A stretch of DNA of 64,000 nt from Bacillus sp. RO1 (GCF_012524115.1 NZ_JAAZWB010000088.1:29680-93679); one strand, 5' to 3'; positions 1 to 8,554 are shown, counted from the first letter of the stretch. The notes: generated by a model not told the origin, from the letters alone. A program made the numbers and translations.

Positions 1-541
1 GTACAGGGTCATGCCCTTCACTGTAGTAACTCTGCATAAATTCATGCAGGGTAGGTGAAAGTAACGTATCCCCTTCCACATTTTGTGTAATCAATTCGTA
101 TAAAAAAGTACCAGCATTCGATATATCTTCTGATTCTTGTGAAAGCCGAAGAAGGTCCTGTGCTTTAGGTCTGCTTACTGCAAGAAAAGACATCGTTCCA
201 ACTTGCGCATCCCGGGAAAGAGTATCAATTATAGATATTATTCCTTCCTTGGCTAATTCCTCCCCATAAATCGCCACCCTCAATTGCCCAGATACAAGCC
301 TTCTACTTGAAGCAAGGTTTTCTTTTTGTCGTACCCCTTTACTTGTATGAGCTACAGTCGTGACCATTTTTGTATTATTAGGATGCATGGGATCAAATTC
401 ATAGTAAATGATAGAGCCTTTTAGCATTCCATCTTCATTATCATATCCCATTGCTGTAATTAGACCAAGTTCCTCCAATGGTTTTTGGGCAACACACCCA
501 TTTAAGATAACAATTACGCAAAGCAAAATAATTTTTCTCAT
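1..541 (-). CDS. Ger(x)C-family spore germination lipoprotein (partial, 3' end outside window)
   Basis: This is the N-terminal ~180 residues of a spore germination C subunit; the rest lies beyond the left edge. The start ATG at 541 overlaps the stop codon of the upstream B-subunit gene (ATGA), which indicates translational coupling. The protein begins with a short hydrophobic leader and a lipobox-like ILNGC followed by VAQ, so it is probably lipid-anchored on the outer face of the spore inner membrane. The segment after it (LGLITAMGYD, then repeated beta-rich sequence) is typical of the GerAC/GerBC/GerKC family. It forms an A-B-C operon with the next two genes, the usual composition of a nutrient germinant receptor. 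The inducing nutrient cannot be read from sequence. Confidence 0.88.
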   Translation of the reverse strand, partial: MRKIILLCVIVILNGCVAQKPLEELGLITAMGYDNEDGMLKGSIIYYEFDPMHPNNTKMVTTVAHTSKGVRQKENLASSRRLVSGQLRVAIYGEELAKEGIISIIDTLSRDAQVGTMSFLAVSRPKAQDLLRLSQESEDISNAGTFLYELITQNVEGDTLLSPTLHEFMQSYYSEGHDPV

Positions 542-1647
542 CCCTCCCTTTTCACCCCTTTAATCTTTTCTCGTAAAAATACGATAAACGAAAGTAAGAT
601 GGAATAAACAAAGATCGTATAAAACCCAAATACCCCTACAAAGTCAACAAACTCATTGATCTCTGTGCGCTTTTGAAAAAAACAGCAACATATTAGCACA
701 ACCACACTACACAGGATGACCAAGCTTTTTTGCCTTATGTTAAATATTCTTTTTAACCCTTTAGATGCTGCCCATAGCAAATAGAGGGTATTAGGAAGGA
801 TTATTACAAGCCATAGGGAGACCGCAAAAAACTCAAACCTCTCTAAATTCTGAAACTGTACTATCTTAAACATGGATAGGGTAGCCCATATCGTTTTTTC
901 TAGTTGTTCCCCGCTATAATATCCAATCGCCACGAAAGTTACCGTGAAAATCAGGATAAACGTAAAAAACACTGCTAATTGAGCGTATTTATGGACTCTA
1001 TGTTTATCTCTTACGTATGGATAAACGAAATACAGTATCTCTAATCCCAGAACTGTATAGGAGGTTTTATAAGCACCTTTTAACAGTTCTTTTGGAGAAG
1101 CCTCTAACATAGGCAAAAAATTTGTCCACTCCATGTACCGAAGTGGTACTACTAACATGAAAATTAGCCAAATGGTTAAGAAGAACCCTAAAAAGCTGAC
1201 TCCAACAATTGTCTTTATTCCCCCATATACCCCATAAATTGAAATTAGAAGTAATAGCGTCACAATCGCCCATGTTTTTAAATCTGGAAATACCCAGGCC
1301 TGTACAATCTCGGTATAAGTTAAAAGCAAGGACATTAAACCTGCTAAAAGATATAGAACCAATGTTAAATTCAACGCATTGCCTATCCATCTACCAAACA
1401 GTAACTTATGGATCTGAAACAAGTCCTTTGATTCGAACGTTTTAAGCGTATAACACATGGCAAACACGACAATAGCCATTCCAATGTAGCTAATGATAAT
1501 AGATAACCACGCATCCTGCCCAGCTTCAAAAAAGATGATACGCTGAACTCCAGCTATACCCACACCCGTTTGGTTTGTATGAACTATAAAAAAAATTAAA
1601 TAAGCCGATATAAAAAGTGACTTTTTCGTATTTGTAATACTATTCAT
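538..1647 (-). CDS. Spore germination protein, GerAB/GerXB family (APC-type permease)
   Basis: A 369-residue integral membrane protein with about ten predicted hydrophobic segments spread over the whole length. It is the expected size for the B subunit of GerA-type germinant receptors, which are related to amino-acid permeases and bind the germinant in the spore inner membrane. It sits between the A and C subunits, 9 bp after the A-subunit stop and overlapping the C-subunit start by 4 bp. The start ATG at 1647 follows a short gap. Nothing looks broken. Expression in the forespore (sigma-G) is expected for the family, but I could not identify a convincing sigma-G promoter. Confidence 0.9.
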   Translation of the reverse strand: MNSITNTKKSLFISAYLIFFIVHTNQTGVGIAGVQRIIFFEAGQDAWLSIIISYIGMAIVVFAMCYTLKTFESKDLFQIHKLLFGRWIGNALNLTLVLYLLAGLMSLLLTYTEIVQAWVFPDLKTWAIVTLLLLISIYGVYGGIKTIVGVSFLGFFLTIWLIFMLVVPLRYMEWTNFLPMLEASPKELLKGAYKTSYTVLGLEILYFVYPYVRDKHRVHKYAQLAVFFTFILIFTVTFVAIGYYSGEQLEKTIWATLSMFKIVQFQNLERFEFFAVSLWLVIILPNTLYLLWAASKGLKRIFNIRQKSLVILCSVVVLICCCFFQKRTEINEFVDFVGVFGFYTIFVYSILLSFIVFLREKIKGVKREG

Positions 1648-1656
1648 TTAATCACC

Positions 1657-3132
1657 TTATTCATCTATGTCTTGAGAAGCATCCTTTTGAAAAGAAAAGA
1701 AACCTTCTTTGTTCGGATTTTTCCTTATCAAATGAATCGGCATCCGGAAAATGGTGTTAATTGCATGTTTCTTATCTAATGGATAAACCGGTTTAAGATA
1801 AGGTACACCCATGCTGGTCAAGCGAATCAAATGAATCAAAATGAAGCAAAGCCCAAAACTAATGCCAATGCCCCCCCATATTCCTGCCAGTATTAATATT
1901 GGAAATCTTACTATCCTAACAGCAGTGCCCATTAAATAACTAGGGGCAGTAAAGGAGCCTAGAGCACTTAAGGCAACAACTATAATGAGGATGTTGCTAG
2001 TAAAACCCGCTTCCACCGCAGCTTGCCCTAACACAATACCCCCTACGATACCCATTGTTTGCCCTACTTTTGTCGGAAGCCGAGCACCTGCTTCTCTTAG
2101 TAATTCAATCATGACTTCCAACAATAGGGCTTCAAAGATTGGTGTAAAAGGTACTTTTGATCTTGACTCCCCAAGGGAAACCAACAAGGTAGAAGGAATC
2201 ATTTCATAGTGATAGGTTATGATGGCAACATATGCTGGAGTAAGGATAACAGAAAGAAACATGGTGAGATAACGCAGAAACCGGATAAAGCTTCCCATAT
2301 TCCAACGCATATAAACATCTTCTGTTGATTCAAAGAAATTAAATAGGGAAGAGGGACCCAGCATTACCATAGGACTCCTGTCCACAAAAACTGCAACCAT
2401 CCCTCTTTCCACGCTATATGTTACTCTATCAGGAAGTTCCGTCTGTACAAATTGCGGAAAGATGGAATAACTGTTATCTTCAATTAATTGTGCTAAGACG
2501 GACGTATCGAGTATGTCATCTACTTGAAGAGAATTGATCTTATCCCTAATTGATTTAACTATTTCCTCTTCTGCCATCCCTTTTAAATAAACGATTCTAA
2601 TTTCCGTTTCATTCTTTTTACCGACCGCCATTTTTTCAGTACAAAGGTCTTCTGATACTATATTTTGCCTGATAATACTTATATTTGTACTTAAGGACTC
2701 AGTAAAAGAAATTTTGGGACCAAAGACAAGTGATTCTGTTTCTGCTTTCTCTAAACTCCGTTCCACTTTTTTACTGACGTTTATCAATAAACTTCTCTCA
2801 GCCTTTGGTGTAATTAAAAGTACATATCCTTCCAACAGCTTATTGATCATTTCATCCATATCTTCTGTCAGCTTAGACTGAGTCGAGGGCAATTGATAAA
2901 TTAATTCCTGCATATCTAAGGAAGAATTGTCTTTAGTTTTATCTATTATAGTAGGAAGAATGGATTGATTCAGTACGTTAGTATCAACAAGGTTCTTCAT
3001 GTAAATAAAAATAATTGATAGTTGATTTCTTTTCATTTCATAAAAATACAAATCAGGACTGTCATGAAAGGTCTTTTTAAAATAGTCCTGAAGATCGCAT
3101 ATATCGTATGTAGTTAGATTCCTTTTCTCCAT
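1657..3132 (-). CDS. Spore germination protein, GerAA/GerXA family
   Basis: First gene of a gerA-type operon. The N-terminal half is soluble and the C-terminal half carries several hydrophobic helices, with family-typical segments such as VFVDRSPMVMLGPSSLFNFF and the PSTLLVSLGESR loop. The frame is open up to 3234 (525 residues with a TTG start, or ATG at 3228), but neither upstream start has a ribosome-binding site and they abut a terminator. The ATG at 3132 is preceded by GGGTGG at good spacing and gives 491 residues, the usual family length, so I prefer it. It forms the receptor complex with the two following genes. Confidence 0.85.
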   Translation of the reverse strand: MEKRNLTTYDICDLQDYFKKTFHDSPDLYFYEMKRNQLSIIFIYMKNLVDTNVLNQSILPTIIDKTKDNSSLDMQELIYQLPSTQSKLTEDMDEMINKLLEGYVLLITPKAERSLLINVSKKVERSLEKAETESLVFGPKISFTESLSTNISIIRQNIVSEDLCTEKMAVGKKNETEIRIVYLKGMAEEEIVKSIRDKINSLQVDDILDTSVLAQLIEDNSYSIFPQFVQTELPDRVTYSVERGMVAVFVDRSPMVMLGPSSLFNFFESTEDVYMRWNMGSFIRFLRYLTMFLSVILTPAYVAIITYHYEMIPSTLLVSLGESRSKVPFTPIFEALLLEVMIELLREAGARLPTKVGQTMGIVGGIVLGQAAVEAGFTSNILIIVVALSALGSFTAPSYLMGTAVRIVRFPILILAGIWGGIGISFGLCFILIHLIRLTSMGVPYLKPVYPLDKKHAINTIFRMPIHLIRKNPNKEGFFSFQKDASQDIDE

Positions 3133-3234
3133 GCGGACCACCCTTTCATTAATCTCCCATATAAATGTAGGCTTACCAAGATACGTAATTTTATGAAAAT
3201 CTCTATTGTACAATCTTTTAAAAGTCATGAGCAA

Positions 3235-3262
3235 TAAAAAAAGCCAAACCTATGGTTAGGTC
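3235..3262 (-). terminator. Terminator after the nucleoside hydrolase-like gene
   Basis: On the minus strand an imperfect CCTAACC-ATA-GGTTTGG hairpin is followed by a run of seven T. It lies between the stop of the gene at 3266 and the germination operon, so the operon probably has its own promoter between here and 3132. Confidence 0.6.
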
Positions 3263-3265
3263 GAC

Positions 3266-4246
3266 TTAAGGAAATTCGTTGTTATTTAGTTCTACTGTCA
3301 AGACTGCTATAACTCGATCAATAAATGCTGTATAGTTAAATTCCATCGCTATTCGATGAACAGGGTATTCTGCCAATTGAACGAAATCACGAAAATCACC
3401 GATTGTTTGCCCAAAAGCAGTACCTTGGGTTTTGACTACTTTTATTGGTTTCATTTCATACTTGATATGCTTTTCGTTAAACACTCCCCACAATGTCACC
3501 ACATCATGTAGGGGAGCTCCAAGAATAGTAGGAATCTGAGACTTATAAAATTGCCAATAGTAGTCCATCATCGGTTTGATAATAGTACCGAGTTGATTGT
3601 TTTTCTCTTTATTTATTTTACCAATATGATTTACCATGTCCGCTGTCAAAATAGCTCTTTGAGTTACATTGAGTGGAAAAATGGTCAAATTCTTGGCATA
3701 GTTTATTACAATATTAGCTGCATATGGGTCTCCATAAATATTCGCTTCAGCTACAGGTGTAACGTTTCCTGGAAAATTGAAAGCTCCTCCCATAATAAAA
3801 ATCTCGTTTACCTTGGCCACTGTTTCAGGATAAAGTATAAATGAGGTTGCTAGGGAAGTTAATCTTCCTACACAGACAATAGTTAACTCTCCATCAAATT
3901 TTTCAATAATATCATAAATCTGGTGGAAGTTTTCAAATACATCTCCTTCTTCTTGAAAATCTTCTGGTAACATGTACCCCCCAAATCCTTCAGGACCATG
4001 CACTTCTGGATAATATATTGGAGGTTCTCCTGTCATAGACCTTTCAGCTCCTCCAATAAGTGGAATATCGTATCTTCCAGTATTCCTTTGGAGGTATCTG
4101 GCATTTCTTATAGCAGTTCTTTTATCAACATTGCCGTATTCTGCTACCACACCGACAATTTCTACATTTATTTCATAATAGGCATAAATGATTGCCATGA
4201 TATCATCTATGCCAAAATCAGCAAAAAGTAGCACTTTTCTCTTCAA
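3266..4246 (-). CDS. Nucleoside hydrolase-like protein (IU-NH fold)
   Basis: A 326-residue protein of the inosine-uridine nucleoside hydrolase family, which cleaves the N-glycosidic bond of nucleosides using a bound calcium ion. The N-terminal calcium motif is present but altered: it reads FADFGIDD where the family usually has DTDPGIDD, so the first Asp is replaced by Phe while the other three acidic positions remain. The C-terminal His-Asp pair (APLHDVVTLW) and the IMGGAF segment are conserved. It is monocistronic, with a terminator right after it. Family assignment is firm; activity and substrate are uncertain because of the altered motif. Nucleoside hydrolases occur in spores of bacilli, and the neighbouring germination operon would be compatible with such a role. 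Confidence 0.82.
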   Translation of the reverse strand: MKRKVLLFADFGIDDIMAIIYAYYEINVEIVGVVAEYGNVDKRTAIRNARYLQRNTGRYDIPLIGGAERSMTGEPPIYYPEVHGPEGFGGYMLPEDFQEEGDVFENFHQIYDIIEKFDGELTIVCVGRLTSLATSFILYPETVAKVNEIFIMGGAFNFPGNVTPVAEANIYGDPYAANIVINYAKNLTIFPLNVTQRAILTADMVNHIGKINKEKNNQLGTIIKPMMDYYWQFYKSQIPTILGAPLHDVVTLWGVFNEKHIKYEMKPIKVVKTQGTAFGQTIGDFRDFVQLAEYPVHRIAMEFNYTAFIDRVIAVLTVELNNNEFP

Positions 4247-4380
4247 ACAGATCCCTCCTCTATGTTAAGGTGCCATAATATATTTACTTTAGATTAAGAC
4301 AAACCAAGACAAACATACAGGCACAAGGGACGGGGGGCGAATAGTCTATTATTGATTAAGTAGGATAGGAGGAAGGAAAC

Positions 4381-4641
4381 ATGTCTCAATTTTATAATCA
4401 GTGTCGTCGTTACCAGGGACAAATGGTGACCGTGAGATGTCGTGATGGTTCATCCCATCATGGAAGAATTGTTAGAGTATCACCAAGTCACGTTTACATT
4501 CAACCAACTGGCGGTAATAGATTCGGTGGATATGGCATGGGCTTTTGGGGTGGTTATTACGGAGGATATGGGTATAATCCTGTAGCAGTCCCGCTTGCAT
4601 TCGTAACAGGTGTCGTTTTAGGAGGTCTATTATTCTGGTAA
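4381..4641 (+). CDS. Small Sm-like, Gly/Tyr-rich protein with C-terminal hydrophobic segment
   Basis: An 86-residue protein with a strong ribosome-binding site (aggagg) before ATG 4381. Residues ~12-42 (GQMVTVRCRDGSSHHGRIV, then SHVYIQP) resemble an Sm/LSM-type beta-barrel strand pair as seen in small bacilli proteins. Residues ~45-66 are rich in Gly, Tyr and Phe, and the end (about residues 68-86) is hydrophobic and could be a membrane anchor. I do not recognise a named homologue. The Gly/Tyr-rich stretch recalls spore coat or surface proteins, but that is inference. It appears to be a single-gene unit. Confidence 0.7.
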   Translation: MSQFYNQCRRYQGQMVTVRCRDGSSHHGRIVRVSPSHVYIQPTGGNRFGGYGMGFWGGYYGGYGYNPVAVPLAFVTGVVLGGLLFW

Positions 4642-4680
4642 AATATCATTGTCACTAAAATGCAGTAACAGTGTTACATG

Positions 4681-4756
4681 CCTCGTTCACAATAGTGTTA
4701 GATTTTTCTGTATCTCACTATGTTATAGTATAATGGTACAGTTTATGTGAACGAGG
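4681..4756 (+). promoter_or_regulatory. Promoter flanked by an 11-bp perfect inverted repeat
   Basis: CCTCGTTCACA at 4681-4691 is repeated as its exact reverse complement TGTGAACGAGG at 4746-4756. A TATAAT -10 box lies between them at 4729-4734. The right arm contains the GAGG that serves as ribosome-binding site for the gene at 4769 (spacing about 12 nt, rather long). The arrangement could be a pair of operator half-sites around the promoter. Confidence 0.5.
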
Positions 4757-4768
4757 TGTAATTTATTT

Positions 4769-5284
4769 ATGAAAAAATTGGCATTAGCTGCTTCCTGTAT
4801 GATAATTCTAACCGTGGGTTGTTCTAATTCTGAAACGCAAAGAAACAATGCACAACAAAAGGAAGAACAACACCATCATAACGAGAAACCCTCCTTTTTC
4901 CAAGGAGATCTTAGGGAAGAAACGGCTTCAGTGGAAGTTCTGCCTTCTTTTTTGAAGGACAAGCCAGAAGATATGCAGCTTATCTATTCAGCCGCAGCAC
5001 AGCACAAGGAAGTTCTTGAATATATTCCGTGTTATTGTGGTTGTGGCACTTCCGCCGGACATAAAAGCAGTTATAATTGCTTTGTGTATGAAAATAAGGA
5101 AGACGGTTCTCTTACTTGGGATGACCATGGCACAAGATGTGGGGTCTGTTTAGAAATTGCAGCCACTTCTGTCATGGAGTACAGCAAGGGAAAAAGTGTA
5201 GAAGAAATAAGACATATGATTGACGAAGCGTATAAAGAGGGCTATTCAACACCTACGCCAACACCTGAACCAGAGAATGGATAA
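4769..5284 (+). CDS. PCYCGC-motif lipoprotein
   Basis: A 171-residue secreted lipoprotein. Residues 1-18 form a signal peptide ending in a lipobox (LTVGC), followed by a His/Glu/Gln-rich linker (HHHNEK). The core carries the diagnostic PCYCGCG motif at about residue 91, then further conserved Cys in YNCF and CGVC. This matches the PCYCGC family of Gram-positive membrane-anchored proteins of unknown function. The six Cys and nearby His suggest metal binding or redox chemistry, which is inference. It is transcribed alone from the promoter inside the inverted repeat and is followed by a hairpin-rich repeat element. Confidence 0.87.
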   Translation: MKKLALAASCMIILTVGCSNSETQRNNAQQKEEQHHHNEKPSFFQGDLREETASVEVLPSFLKDKPEDMQLIYSAAAQHKEVLEYIPCYCGCGTSAGHKSSYNCFVYENKEDGSLTWDDHGTRCGVCLEIAATSVMEYSKGKSVEEIRHMIDEAYKEGYSTPTPTPEPENG

Positions 5285-5290
5285 TATAAA

Positions 5291-5607
5291 AAGAGGCTGG
5301 GACAAAAATAAAAAAGCCTAATAAAAGACGAACAATTTAGGTGTCATAGGTATTGGCTCTAAATAACGCTGTTGATCTCCACAAATGGCTTCGCTTTCCT
5401 AGGGGCGGTGCTTGAGCCTCCTCGCTCCGCTGCGGGGTCTCAAGCTACCGCTATCTCCCTCAGGAGTCTTCGCCTTTTGCTCCAATCAACAGCTAGTGCA
5501 ACCCAAAAAATAAATGTATCTTTTAAACGAAAAAAGACCCGAACTAATTTAAGATTTTAAATTAGTTCGAGTTTTATTTAGACTAAAACACTTTTGTCCC
5601 AGCCTCT
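5291..5607. repeat. Nested inverted-repeat element (outer 16-bp ends, inner dispersed repeat)
   Basis: The outer ends AGAGGCTGGGACAAAA (from about 5291) and TTTTGTCCCAGCCTCT (to 5607) are perfect inverted repeats. Inside is a second element with ends GCTGTTGAT (5368) and ATCAACAGC (5493). Its body is the reverse complement of the ~165-bp repeat found six times at 54797-55789 (shared core GCTTGAG...CTCAAGC, CCTAGG and CCTGAGGG). There is no gene here; the short open frames on either strand are repeat-derived. Confidence 0.8.
5535..5580 (+). terminator. Strong hairpin inside the repeat element
   Basis: A perfect 13-bp stem (CGAACTAATTTAA / TTAAATTAGTTCG, loop gatt) at 5540-5569 is followed by a T-rich tract. 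It can terminate plus-strand transcription from the PCYCGC lipoprotein gene. Confidence 0.65.
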
Positions 5608-5992
5608 AGTGGGCGATGTGGGGGAGGATATGGTGTTGTATTTGGTTTTTCCAGGTTTGGTATGCTGGTTTGATATAGGTTTGTAATGCTTCTTTTTCAG
5701 GGGCGTTGCTTTGTTCGAAATGGCCGATTTGTTCTAGTTCATCCACAAGGTCGCCAAATTGGGCAATAACCTGAAGGGCTTCTTCATTTCTTTCAAAAAG
5801 AAGGACAAGATTCACGTGAGCTTCTGCAATTTTACCGATTGCCTCGTAACTGTCCAGCACGATTTGACGCGTGACAGGGGTGGAGGTGCTACGGTTATCG
5901 TCGCTCAAATAGTCAAAAGCTTCTTCCACCGTCTCAAGCAGAGCATTATATTTCTTTAATAAGTAAAATTCACCTTCAGTCAAATCCGCCAT
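5606..5992 (-). CDS. Uncharacterised protein at the end of the fliD-fliS-fliT operon
   Basis: A 128-residue, largely alpha-helical, acidic protein that I cannot assign to a named family. The frame is open from a GTG at 6001, but ATG 5992 is preceded by AGGTG at suitable spacing, so I chose that start. It lies directly behind fliT with about 10 bp between stop and start, hence is co-transcribed with the flagellar genes. Small, helical, charged proteins at this position suggest a chaperone- or FliT-like role, but this is inference. Its 3' end touches the inverted-repeat element, which may supply the terminator. Confidence 0.65.
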   Translation of the reverse strand: MADLTEGEFYLLKKYNALLETVEEAFDYLSDDNRSTSTPVTRQIVLDSYEAIGKIAEAHVNLVLLFERNEEALQVIAQFGDLVDELEQIGHFEQSNAPEKEALQTYIKPAYQTWKNQIQHHILPHIAH

Positions 5993-6001
5993 CCTGTACA
6001 C

Positions 6002-6355
6002 CTAGTTTCTTTTGTCATAATACATTCCGTCTGCTGTCGGAGAGTTGTATGCTTGCCCATATGCCTTGGCAGTCTTTTTGGATTGCTGGATTTGGGCCCA
6101 CTCTTGCTTTAACTGTTTATGAAACATTTCAAGCTTCGGGGTGACCTGTTGACTGGCAACCGCCACCTTTTGACCGAGTGCCATTTCTGCTTCTGAAAAA
6201 GGTGGAGCAAGCCGTTGAAGCAAAGAATCTCTGATCTGCAACATTTTATCTATCTCTTCCAAGAAAGCGTCACGGCTCTCTTCGGATGGTAAAGGTCCAT
6301 CCAGTAACGTCAAAAGGTGAATAGTGACTTTATCCAGGCTTTCAATGACGTTCAT
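6002..6355 (-). CDS. fliT: Flagellar protein FliT (FliD export chaperone)
   Basis: A 117-residue helical protein. The start ATG at 6355 overlaps the fliS stop (TAATG), showing translational coupling. The longer open frame up to 6415 lies within fliS and is not needed. The C-terminus (DGMYYDKRN) resembles that of Bacillus FliT, and the order fliD-fliS-fliT is the conserved one. FliT keeps the cap protein FliD soluble in the cytoplasm and delivers it to the flagellar export apparatus. Confidence 0.85.
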   Translation of the reverse strand: MNVIESLDKVTIHLLTLLDGPLPSEESRDAFLEEIDKMLQIRDSLLQRLAPPFSEAEMALGQKVAVASQQVTPKLEMFHKQLKQEWAQIQQSKKTAKAYGQAYNSPTADGMYYDKRN

Positions 6356-6756
6356 TACGCTTGTCCACCTTGAGCAAATGCTTGCTGGCGACTTGATTGA
6401 ATAACTTGTTTCCATGCATCACGAAACTCCATCATATGACTTTCCACTTCGTCCACCATGGAAGGATCATTCTTCAGATTCGCATCAATCAGACGGCGGT
6501 TCATATAATCATACATCGTCATCATCGATTTCCCCACATCATGACTGGTATCCAAAGTGATCATTAGTTCCTGAACAATTTTCTGCGCCTTGATCAGGTT
6601 CGTATTTTTCATTTCAATATTCTTGTCTTCCATTCCCTTTTTGGCAAGCTTCATAAACTTTATTGCACCATTGTAAAGCATCAACGTCAACTCACCAGGC
6701 GTAGCAGTGTTGACGGAATTTTGCTGGTAGGCTTGGTAGGGGTTCTTCATTGCCAT
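6355..6756 (-). CDS. fliS: Flagellin export chaperone FliS
   Basis: A 133-residue protein of typical FliS size. The N-terminal YQAYQQNSVNTATPGELTLM and the following helix LYNGAIKFMKLAKKG are the family signature that forms the flagellin-binding four-helix bundle. In Bacillus FliS binds unfolded Hag and also acts in the FliW-CsrA feedback by assisting Hag secretion. It lies 19 bp after fliD and overlaps fliT. Nothing is unusual. Confidence 0.95.
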   Translation of the reverse strand: MAMKNPYQAYQQNSVNTATPGELTLMLYNGAIKFMKLAKKGMEDKNIEMKNTNLIKAQKIVQELMITLDTSHDVGKSMMTMYDYMNRRLIDANLKNDPSMVDEVESHMMEFRDAWKQVIQSSRQQAFAQGGQA

Positions 6757-6775
6757 ATTCGTTCACTCCTTGTTA

Positions 6776-8542
6776 TCAGCCACTGAAAAATTGACTCATT
6801 AATTGCGTGGATTGTTGGTTTGATTGTCCGATTGCTTTTTCCATTGCGGTGAATTGACGCCAATACCGATCTTCTACAGTTTGCATACGACGTTCGAACG
6901 CGGAAATGCGTTGATCGACGTTTAGTAGTTCACGGCCGATGGTAAATTGCTGCGCTGTCCGGGCTGCGTTGCCAGCTCTTGCTTCGATGCCTTTAATAGT
7001 AGATTCGGCTGCGTTACGTAGTTTCCGAGCTATCCCAAGGCCCGTTCCGTTTTCACCATTTGAGGTAAACATTTGCATGACAGAATTAGGATCATTAGCA
7101 ATGGCAGCCTTTAACTTATCCTCATCAATGATAAGCTTTCCTTTATCACGGTAATTGGAGCTCGTTGTGATTCCGAGCTGGGCAAGCTGATCATATTGTC
7201 CAGTTAAGCCTGAAACAGATTCATACAAAGCTGATCTCATTTTACCTAGACCAGAAGTTAATATGGAATCATTTCTTAACAGTCCGCTTCTAGCCTTCTC
7301 TTCCCACTGTTCAATCTGTTTTTCAGATAGTGATTCTTTTTCTTCATCGGAAAGAGGTTTATAATCACGATAGATAGGCTCACCTGTTTTAGCATTTATT
7401 TTTTCAATCAGTTCATTATATTTTGTAATGTAATTTTTCACTGCATCAAACGTTTGGTCCGTATCATTTGCGACGTTGATGACAGCAGATTGTCCTAGCA
7501 TATCTTCTTTTAAGGTGAATGTAACACCATTAATGGTAAATGTGTTGGAATTCCTTTCCGTTACAACTCCATTGATCGTTACTGTAGCCGGTGTACCACC
7601 CGTTTCTGCAGTCTGATCTAGGTTCATGACACCAGTTAAAAAATCACCTTCAAATTCAATTTCCTTCCCAGTAGCCGAAGGATTAAAGGAACCTGCTTCC
7701 CTTTTGGCAACTACCAACCCACCTTTAAATTCATCATAAAAAGCAGTTAGGCCAAGGTTGGAATTGTTGATTTCTTTTACAATATCATCCATGGACTGAT
7801 CGCCATTAAAAGAGAATGTTTGCGGTACCGCTTCCCCCGCTTGGTTATATGTTGTGATCTTAAACTCAAAGTCAAATGCAGCAATATTTATTGGCTCTAC
7901 CGTTACATCCTCCGTAAAGGCAGATGCAAAAGTGAATTCCCCTGTCTCTTCGTTTAGATAGACTTGATTTCCAACAATGTCACTTACTGAGCTGGTGATG
8001 ACCTCATAATCAACTAGCGTAGTTCCGTCTGCCATTCTCACAGTAATAGTATCTAAACTGCTCCCATCCACTTTCCCACCTAAAGTAAATGTAGATTCCG
8101 TATTAGCAACAGCAGCGTCTGTTACCGTTTTCGTCTGAAAGCTCCCGAACTTATCTCGCTGCTCCCACAAACTAGTAGTCACATCTAATTTAGTGGTACT
8201 ATCCTTCATGGCAGATGAAGTGGAGGAATTGGTAGCCACTTTTGCAATCTGCACATCCGAAAGTGTATATGAAACATTGGAAGCAGACGAACTTGCGGTA
8301 GCTGTAACTTTATCATTTGTAGAAGTTACGGTCTTCTGCGAGTAAGTCTTCTGCAAGGTCATATCAAAAGACAGATTACGAAAATCGTTCAACAATCTAT
8401 TCGTCTCGCGATAATCGTCCCGTTTCCACTCCAACAGTTGCTTCTGCTGTGTCAGTTTATTCATTGGCATACGCTGAGCCTTCATCAAATCACTGACCAT
8501 CTGATTAATGTCCAACCCACTCTGAAATCCAGTTAAGCGCAT
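6776..8542 (-). CDS. fliD: Flagellar filament cap protein FliD (HAP2)
   Basis: A 588-residue cap protein that caps the growing filament and folds flagellin monomers. The N-terminus MRLTGFQSGLDINQMV is the FliD_N signature. The C-terminal coiled-coil region (QRISAFERRMQTVEDRYWRQ) is FliD_C, and the middle is the variable region. It is longer than the ~500 residues of B. subtilis FliD, mostly through the middle domain. The frame extends to a GTG at 8554, but ATG 8542 has AGGTGG at proper spacing. It follows flaG directly and is probably driven by sigma-D. Confidence 0.94.
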   Translation of the reverse strand: MRLTGFQSGLDINQMVSDLMKAQRMPMNKLTQQKQLLEWKRDDYRETNRLLNDFRNLSFDMTLQKTYSQKTVTSTNDKVTATASSSASNVSYTLSDVQIAKVATNSSTSSAMKDSTTKLDVTTSLWEQRDKFGSFQTKTVTDAAVANTESTFTLGGKVDGSSLDTITVRMADGTTLVDYEVITSSVSDIVGNQVYLNEETGEFTFASAFTEDVTVEPINIAAFDFEFKITTYNQAGEAVPQTFSFNGDQSMDDIVKEINNSNLGLTAFYDEFKGGLVVAKREAGSFNPSATGKEIEFEGDFLTGVMNLDQTAETGGTPATVTINGVVTERNSNTFTINGVTFTLKEDMLGQSAVINVANDTDQTFDAVKNYITKYNELIEKINAKTGEPIYRDYKPLSDEEKESLSEKQIEQWEEKARSGLLRNDSILTSGLGKMRSALYESVSGLTGQYDQLAQLGITTSSNYRDKGKLIIDEDKLKAAIANDPNSVMQMFTSNGENGTGLGIARKLRNAAESTIKGIEARAGNAARTAQQFTIGRELLNVDQRISAFERRMQTVEDRYWRQFTAMEKAIGQSNQQSTQLMSQFFSG

Positions 8543-8554
8543 ATCCTTCACCAC

